Shown here: one piece after another, positions 38,604-42,595 of the stretch | Numbering within the stretch: the stretch's first letter is position 1 | Layout: every line of letters begins with the position of its first letter | Made by a program: the position numbers and the translations under genes | Assembly (NCBI RefSeq): GCF_004770905.1 | Contig: NZ_RQHT01000011.1 | Coordinates: 1 to 42,595, forward strand | Source of the DNA: Leptospira bandrabouensis | GTDB lineage: Bacteria > Spirochaetota > Leptospiria > Leptospirales > Leptospiraceae | Reading direction: 5' to 3' | Length of the DNA: 42,595 bases | The notes under the pieces: generated by a model | Seen by the model: only the letters and a program-made list of their open reading frames with translations | Database searches by the model: none | What the model was told of the DNA's origin: nothing

Positions 38604-39124
38604 TTGAACATCCTCCCTCTTAATCTTTGTTTAACGAACTCGGCAAATAGTTGGAGATATTTTTCTCCATATCCATAAAGCTTTACTGTGATAAATTTAT
38701 AGCCTACATTCCCTCTTCTCTCCGACCATTCTCCCGGAGTGAAAGGATTCTCATGAAGTCTTGCTGCATACTTCATATAGTTTCCAATGCGAAGTTCATA
38801 CTTTTCCATTCCGGATTTATCAACATCGGCAATTTGATCGGGATCCAAAGTTTTCTTTGAATTCTTACCAGTTTCACCACCTTTTGGAGGAGTTGATCCA
38901 CCTACTTCTGGATAAACGGTATCTCGATCTGTCACCTGAACTGTGAAAGCACCTGTAAGAAATCCATCGTAGATAGGAGCTTTCGGAGGAAGTGTGATAA
39001 TATCTTTCACCACTCGCATTCCTGTGAGTTCTAAGGCGTCCTTCAAAACGGGATTCAGTTCTTTTGCATATACCTTCACACTGTTTTTGAAAGCAGTATC
39101 ATTTAGTTTGATCTTGAGACTCAT
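38600..39124 (-). CDS. HK97 gp10-like tail completion protein
   Basis: 174 aa. The helical N-terminus (FKNSVKVYAKELNPVLKDALELTGMRVV) followed by PKAPIYDGFLTGAFTVQVTDRDT and AARLHENPFTPGEWS is the pattern of gp10-like minor tail proteins, which join the tail to the neck. It has ATGA coupling to the gene on either side. Confidence 0.7.
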   Translation of the reverse strand: MSLKIKLNDTAFKNSVKVYAKELNPVLKDALELTGMRVVKDIITLPPKAPIYDGFLTGAFTVQVTDRDTVYPEVGGSTPPKGGETGKNSKKTLDPDQIADVDKSGMEKYELRIGNYMKYAARLHENPFTPGEWSERRGNVGYKFITVKLYGYGEKYLQLFAEFVKQRLRGRMFK

Positions 39125-39399
39125 ACGAGAACCTCCAAATGATTGATATTATCATCGCGATCTCTCACACGATAGATTTCTAAAACTGCATACTCTTTTC
39201 CTTCTAATTCTAAAAGGTCTGTGAATTCAATATCTGTATCTGGATCGAAGAACACTTTCCATTTGGAAAAAAACTGTGCGCCCTGACCATTCTGCCTCGC
39301 TCGAAAGTAAGGTTGGATCCTTATGTATTCCAGAGCCACAGAATCCCTTGTTTTTACGGATCCGTCTGGATTGAGAACATACCTTACTCTATGCAGCAT
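39121..39399 (-). CDS. Head-tail adaptor (neck) protein
   Basis: 92 aa. Beta-rich sequence with RVRYVLNPDGSVKTRDSVALEYIRIQPYF and a short helix in the middle is compatible with gp16/gp11-like head-closure proteins. It overlaps the MuF-like gene by 11 bases. The call is from position, size and composition. Confidence 0.5.
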   Translation of the reverse strand: MLHRVRYVLNPDGSVKTRDSVALEYIRIQPYFRARQNGQGAQFFSKWKVFFDPDTDIEFTDLLELEGKEYAVLEIYRVRDRDDNINHLEVLV

Positions 39400-40405
39400 T
39401 TTTCAGCCTCACGATAGACGCATATTCTTCATCAGTAATTGGAACAGGAATCAATCTATGTTTGCAGTTTGGATGATAAACAGGTTTTGATTCTTCTGTA
39501 AGAAGGAATATCTTTCTGCCTTCGAATGTTTTTCCTACAAGCTTTGGATCTCTAGTAAGATAATTGCCCTCGTATATTTTGCAAGTCTTAGTCGTCGTAC
39601 CGTGTTCTGTCACCAAATACAATTGAACATTCAATCGCTCCCCTGCATCCAAAGTGCCCTGGACTTGAGAATCTGCAAATCTGGTACGTGCAACAAGGGA
39701 AGAGTAGTAATCCAATGAAAAAGTCATTGGAATTCGTTTCCCGAATTTATCCAATCGGTTGGAAAGAATGGTAATGAATTTTCCTTCGTGAAGTTTTGCT
39801 TCCACTTTATCCAAAACCTTTGTCTTAAGGTAGGCAGGAATTTTCCTTTCTTTAATGAGTGCTCTTTTTGCTCTGTTGAATCTTTCCTGTATCTCTCTAT
39901 CATTCAACGACTTTAATACCGTGTTTGAAGTAGATCCTGCTTTCATGATTTCAGATACTGTCTGTTTGGTGATATCTTTGAAAGTTCCTTGAGCCATGAT
40001 TTGCTCAAGTGTGATCTCCGAGATTCTGACTTCGGAAAGAATATCTTGTTTTGCAAGTTTGAAAACACTTTTAAGGAAAGTTTTGGATTGATCAATCGCT
40101 AACCGGTAATCGTTCAACGTGTCTTTCACTAAAACATTTACCACTCCGAAATCAAATGCAGGTCCCAAGGTCTTTGTTACATCTTTGTAGGTCTCATTCC
40201 ATCCTTCCCGGTAAGCTTGCATGACGAGAACATTGAGAATATCAGATTGCGTTTTTGCCAATTCATCCAAAAGGAGAAGGATCTGATTCAATCGGAGATC
40301 AGAATAATTTTGTAGAGATACCGAGTTCTTAATCAAAGCATCTAGCTGATCTCTCTTTTCTCTGGTCGCGTTAAGAATAAAATTGGAAGCTTGAACTGGA
40401 CTCAT
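39389..40405 (-). CDS. MuF/SPP1 gp7-like minor head protein
   Basis: 338 aa. The C-terminal part contains SLDYYSSLVARTRFADSQVQG, HGTTTKTCKIYEGNYL and HPNCKHRL (about 311-318), the Arg, Cys/His spacing of MuF minor head proteins that sit inside the capsid near the portal and enter with DNA. The N-terminal 200 residues are helical. Unlike in many phages it lies after the capsid gene. MuF proteins can carry effector domains, but none is visible here. Confidence 0.8.
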   Translation of the reverse strand: MSPVQASNFILNATREKRDQLDALIKNSVSLQNYSDLRLNQILLLLDELAKTQSDILNVLVMQAYREGWNETYKDVTKTLGPAFDFGVVNVLVKDTLNDYRLAIDQSKTFLKSVFKLAKQDILSEVRISEITLEQIMAQGTFKDITKQTVSEIMKAGSTSNTVLKSLNDREIQERFNRAKRALIKERKIPAYLKTKVLDKVEAKLHEGKFITILSNRLDKFGKRIPMTFSLDYYSSLVARTRFADSQVQGTLDAGERLNVQLYLVTEHGTTTKTCKIYEGNYLTRDPKLVGKTFEGRKIFLLTEESKPVYHPNCKHRLIPVPITDEEYASIVRLKNAA

Positions 40406-41031
40406 CGGTCAAAAAACATAGGCTCGAATGGAGACCTGTAGTAATTTCCGAGGATATCAATAACCCATCCAGGAAGCTTCTCTTGTGCTTTGGATGTGTC
40501 GTAATTGGTGGAAATATCACCAATCTTCTCAGAAGTAATCCGAGACTTATCCTTTCCGTATGGAAGATTTTTTAAATTTGAATAATAAAATGCACCAAGC
40601 TTTGATTGGGCCTCTTTCACCACATCAGGGATATCGTTTCCGAAATCCTGAACATAACGATAGATGCTCTTGTATGCAGATTGCAGTGCTTGTTCTTTCT
40701 TTTTGTAAAACTGATCCCATGCGGCCGTATTTGCTGCTTTGACATATGCAAATCCGGTTTCTCCTGGTAAATCAATTGCGGTATCAATCTCAACTGTAGT
40801 CTCCGTTACCGACTTGATCACATATTTGACCAAGTCGATAAGGAGATATCCATCTACCTCTAATTCATCTTGGAGATTTCCAGTCCCACTCTTCGTTAAA
40901 GTAGCCGATAATCCCGAAGTGCTGAGTTTCATATCAGATTTGATTTCGAATACTGATCGTTCGATAAATTTATCGAAACCCAACTCGGAGGACAAAATCT
41001 CGACTGCTTCTGTAAGAGTAACCCAAGACAT
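40402..41031 (-). CDS. Head-tail connector protein
   Basis: 209 aa, three bases after the capsid stop and overlapping the MuF-like gene as ATGA. The N-terminal two-thirds is mixed, with a DLVKYVIKSVTETTVEIDTAIDLPG insertion of beta character. The C-terminal helices (WDQFYKKKEQALQSAYKSIYRYVQDFG) resemble the helical gp6-like connector fold. Assignment is by order and secondary structure. Confidence 0.5.
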   Translation of the reverse strand: MSWVTLTEAVEILSSELGFDKFIERSVFEIKSDMKLSTSGLSATLTKSGTGNLQDELEVDGYLLIDLVKYVIKSVTETTVEIDTAIDLPGETGFAYVKAANTAAWDQFYKKKEQALQSAYKSIYRYVQDFGNDIPDVVKEAQSKLGAFYYSNLKNLPYGKDKSRITSEKIGDISTNYDTSKAQEKLPGWVIDILGNYYRSPFEPMFFDR

Positions 41032-41034
41032 AAC

Positions 41035-42087
41035 TTAAGATAGTTGGCCCTTGATAGTTTGTTTAGCCTGCGCTACAACACCGGCATATCTTGCTCGAAC
41101 AGTAAGAACACTCGCAAATGCCAAAGCATCTTCGGACTGTTTTGTTTGCGGAGGAAGTTTATCTCCCCTTTGAACCTTACCACCGGACATTACAACGATG
41201 AAGTCAGTTGCTCCAACGGATCCACTCGTTCTGCGAAGATTGAAAGTAGGATTCACAACGATGTTGTAGGGAGGAACTCCACCAATACCATTTGCTACAC
41301 CTAAAGCTCCATTCATCGCATTGCTGAGACGAAGTGCATTCGTAGGCTCTGCGTAAACATCGTATCTTGCGCTTGCAACATCAGAAACAAGTCCAAGATC
41401 CTTACATGCCTTCGCAATATCGTTGACTGTCTTCATCAAAGTAAGTCTGTCACGAGTCAGAACCGTATCAGTTCCTGCACCTTGCCACGCAACACTTGCG
41501 TTACCATTTACGGTATCGTAGGATGCATCTGTGAGAAGACGGTAGTAGTTTCGAGACTTTGACGCATAGAATTCCTGAGTCATCATCTGGAGCATATCTG
41601 CCATTTCCGAAAACATTCTGTCTTCGAGCATTTCCCAAGTCCAACCGACTGCATCAGCGTAAGTCACTGCCTTTACATCGATACTTTCACCTTTGATCTT
41701 CTTGATTGTGGCAGAACCACCTTCTGGAAGTTTATCGAAAGTGAATGCATTCGAAATATCAACAATGGAAAATGTTCCCTTGTTTGCATCGAATGTCCGA
41801 ACCTTGAAAGCATTCTCGTATCGGTTATCCCAATTTGAAATCTTTTGAAAGGTATCAAAAGCAAATTGAGGATCCGGAATGTCTTTGGTAGTTGTAAACG
41901 CCTGGATGGAAGCTTCTTTGTTCCCTGGCTTGTACATTTTCGGAGCATCGAAGAATGCTTGGATGGAAGCTTGAAGGAATTTCCCTGCACGCCTACCTTT
42001 CTCGGTATTAATGCCATTCAAGGAAAGATCCTTCATCGCGTCTTGTGCTTGGCTAGAGAATAGCCAAAGTTCCTTTGCTAAACCCAT
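41035..42087 (-). CDS. Major capsid protein
   Basis: 350 aa, overlapping the decoration gene by one base. An N-terminal helical region (AQDAMKDLSLNG) leads to a long helix (EMLEDRMFSEMADMLQMMTQEFYASKSRNYY, about 150-185) and a C-terminal domain with NPTFNLRRTSG and TVRARYAGVVAQAKQ, typical HK97-fold features. Size and placement after protease/scaffold and decoration genes support it. It assembles into the icosahedral shell. Confidence 0.8.
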   Translation of the reverse strand: MGLAKELWLFSSQAQDAMKDLSLNGINTEKGRRAGKFLQASIQAFFDAPKMYKPGNKEASIQAFTTTKDIPDPQFAFDTFQKISNWDNRYENAFKVRTFDANKGTFSIVDISNAFTFDKLPEGGSATIKKIKGESIDVKAVTYADAVGWTWEMLEDRMFSEMADMLQMMTQEFYASKSRNYYRLLTDASYDTVNGNASVAWQGAGTDTVLTRDRLTLMKTVNDIAKACKDLGLVSDVASARYDVYAEPTNALRLSNAMNGALGVANGIGGVPPYNIVVNPTFNLRRTSGSVGATDFIVVMSGGKVQRGDKLPPQTKQSEDALAFASVLTVRARYAGVVAQAKQTIKGQLS

Positions 42088-42452
42088 TATGCCACCGCCC
42101 TTGTTCCATCAAAATCTTCGATTTCGATTCTTGTTGTTCCAGCAGGATAACTTTTTAATGCGTATCCTACAATTGTTCGACCTGCTCCAGATGTCTTGTT
42201 TACAATCCCTGTAGGCGAAGCGCCTGAATCGTAAACTGCATCTCCTGCAGCGTATGTTGTCGCACCTTCTGCATCAGCAAACACTCGTTTTGCCTTAAAG
42301 ATAAAAACGGCCAATGTATCTGCGACAGCACCTGCGATCCAAAAGCCTACCTTGGATGCGACTGTTTCAGCCTGTCCAGGGGTTTTAGCAGCGTTTGGTG
42401 CTGTCCAAATCTCTCTAGTTGCATCTTTGTTGCAACCTAGTTCGTAAGCCAT
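42087..42452 (-). CDS. Head decoration protein (DUF2190-like)
   Basis: 121 aa. The small beta-barrel pattern is visible: AGDAVYDSGASPTGIVNKTSG followed by RTIVGYALKSYPAGTTRIEIEDFDG at the C-terminus, as in DUF2190 capsid cement proteins. It precedes the capsid gene. AGGAGAG lies six bases upstream of the ATG. Confidence 0.75.
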   Translation of the reverse strand: MAYELGCNKDATREIWTAPNAAKTPGQAETVASKVGFWIAGAVADTLAVFIFKAKRVFADAEGATTYAAGDAVYDSGASPTGIVNKTSGAGRTIVGYALKSYPAGTTRIEIEDFDGTRAVA

Positions 42453-42467
42453 ATAGCTCTCCTATGT

Positions 42468-42595
42468 TTATAGGGAGTGAATTGCCTTCTTAGATTCCTT
42501 GGAAACTGGCTCCGCACTTCCTAACGTATGGTAGTTTGTGTTTGAAGTTGGGGCCGTAGCCTCAAGTTGCTCCGTAGAGCTTGCTTGAGATTCAG
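42468..42595 (-). CDS. Small Pro/Thr/Glu/Ser-rich virion-morphogenesis protein, 3' part (continuation across the join)
   Basis: This is the C-terminal part of the gene that starts at 251. After the join the frame reads on through a basic tail ending in KKAIHSL and stops with TAA at 42468-42470. The decoration-protein gene starts 16 bases further on (42452) behind the Shine-Dalgarno-like AGGAGAG. Bases 42523-42595 duplicate bases 1-73, so only 42468-42522 are new sequence. Confidence 0.7.
   Translation of the reverse strand, partial: ESQASSTEQLEATAPTSNTNYHTLGSAEPVSKESKKAIHSL
42523..42595. repeat. Terminal direct repeat, right copy (circular join)
   Basis: Exact copy of bases 1-73. Joining 42522 to base 1 keeps the minus-strand reading frame open, so the duplicated end is best treated as an assembly overlap of a circle rather than as biological duplication. 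Confidence 0.9.

Noticed and set aside
1..42595. Integrase, transposase, insertion sequence or att site
   Set aside because: No matching gene or flanking repeat of that kind was found; persistence as a free circle explains their absence.

Overview
The window is a complete circular, plasmid-like temperate phage genome of about 42,522 bp. Its first and last 73 bases are identical, and a 101-codon gene reads through the join without a break. Base composition is AT-rich (roughly 40% GC by eye). Bacterial lipoboxes, a mqsRA toxin-antitoxin pair, a ParA operon, a plasmid-type initiator and the absence of any integrase, transposase or tRNA point to an extrachromosomal prophage. The most likely host is a spirochaete of the genus Leptospira, whose temperate phages are known to persist as circular replicons. 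The host is an inference from gene repertoire and style, not proven by the sequence.

Layout. (1) Late operon, minus strand, about 20.7 kb across the join: terminase small (4377) and large subunits, portal, a protease/scaffold-like protein, a small Pro/Thr/Glu-rich protein, then 42452 down to 26201 with decoration protein, major capsid, connector, MuF-like minor head protein, neck proteins, tail terminator, major tail protein, tail chaperones with an A AAA AAG frameshift site, 1011-aa tape measure, distal tail protein, tail hub, polyglycine adhesin, and a lysis cassette (C39-like peptidase, holin-like protein, nested spanin-like pair). The lack of a sheath and the long tape measure indicate a siphovirus. 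(2) Early operon, minus strand, 15857 to 4508: Cro-like regulator, small genes, SbcD/SbcC-like nuclease, possible annealing protein, VRR-NUC nuclease, two DNA methyltransferases and an ASCH protein, mostly joined by 4-bp ATGA overlaps. (3) Immunity and moron region, 15858 to 19430: divergent CI-like repressor with operators, a lipoprotein, a DUF5131 (Gp37/Gp68) protein preceded by a frameshifted TcmP-like remnant, and a membrane-protein cassette bounded by direct repeats. (4) Maintenance region, plus strand, 19431 to 26160: a repeat-rich candidate centromere, mqsR-mqsA-parA-partner operon, a strongly structured RNA-like element, a winged-helix replication initiator, a GHKL ATPase/STAS-like pair, an 81-aa protein, an SRAP protein and an orphan ParB-like protein.

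How it works together. As a prophage the element would replicate from its own initiator, segregate with ParA, kill plasmid-free cells through MqsR and hold the early promoter shut with the repressor. On induction the TTGACA promoter at 15901-15928 would drive the recombination and methylation genes, then the late operon would start near 4400 after a 28-bp palindromic terminator. The most unusual signal is the 21864-22037 element upstream of the initiator: a long closing stem, two hairpins with perfectly complementary loops (a predicted kissing interaction) and wobble pairs that fit only the plus strand. The second is the uncharacterised ATPase/STAS-like module next to it.
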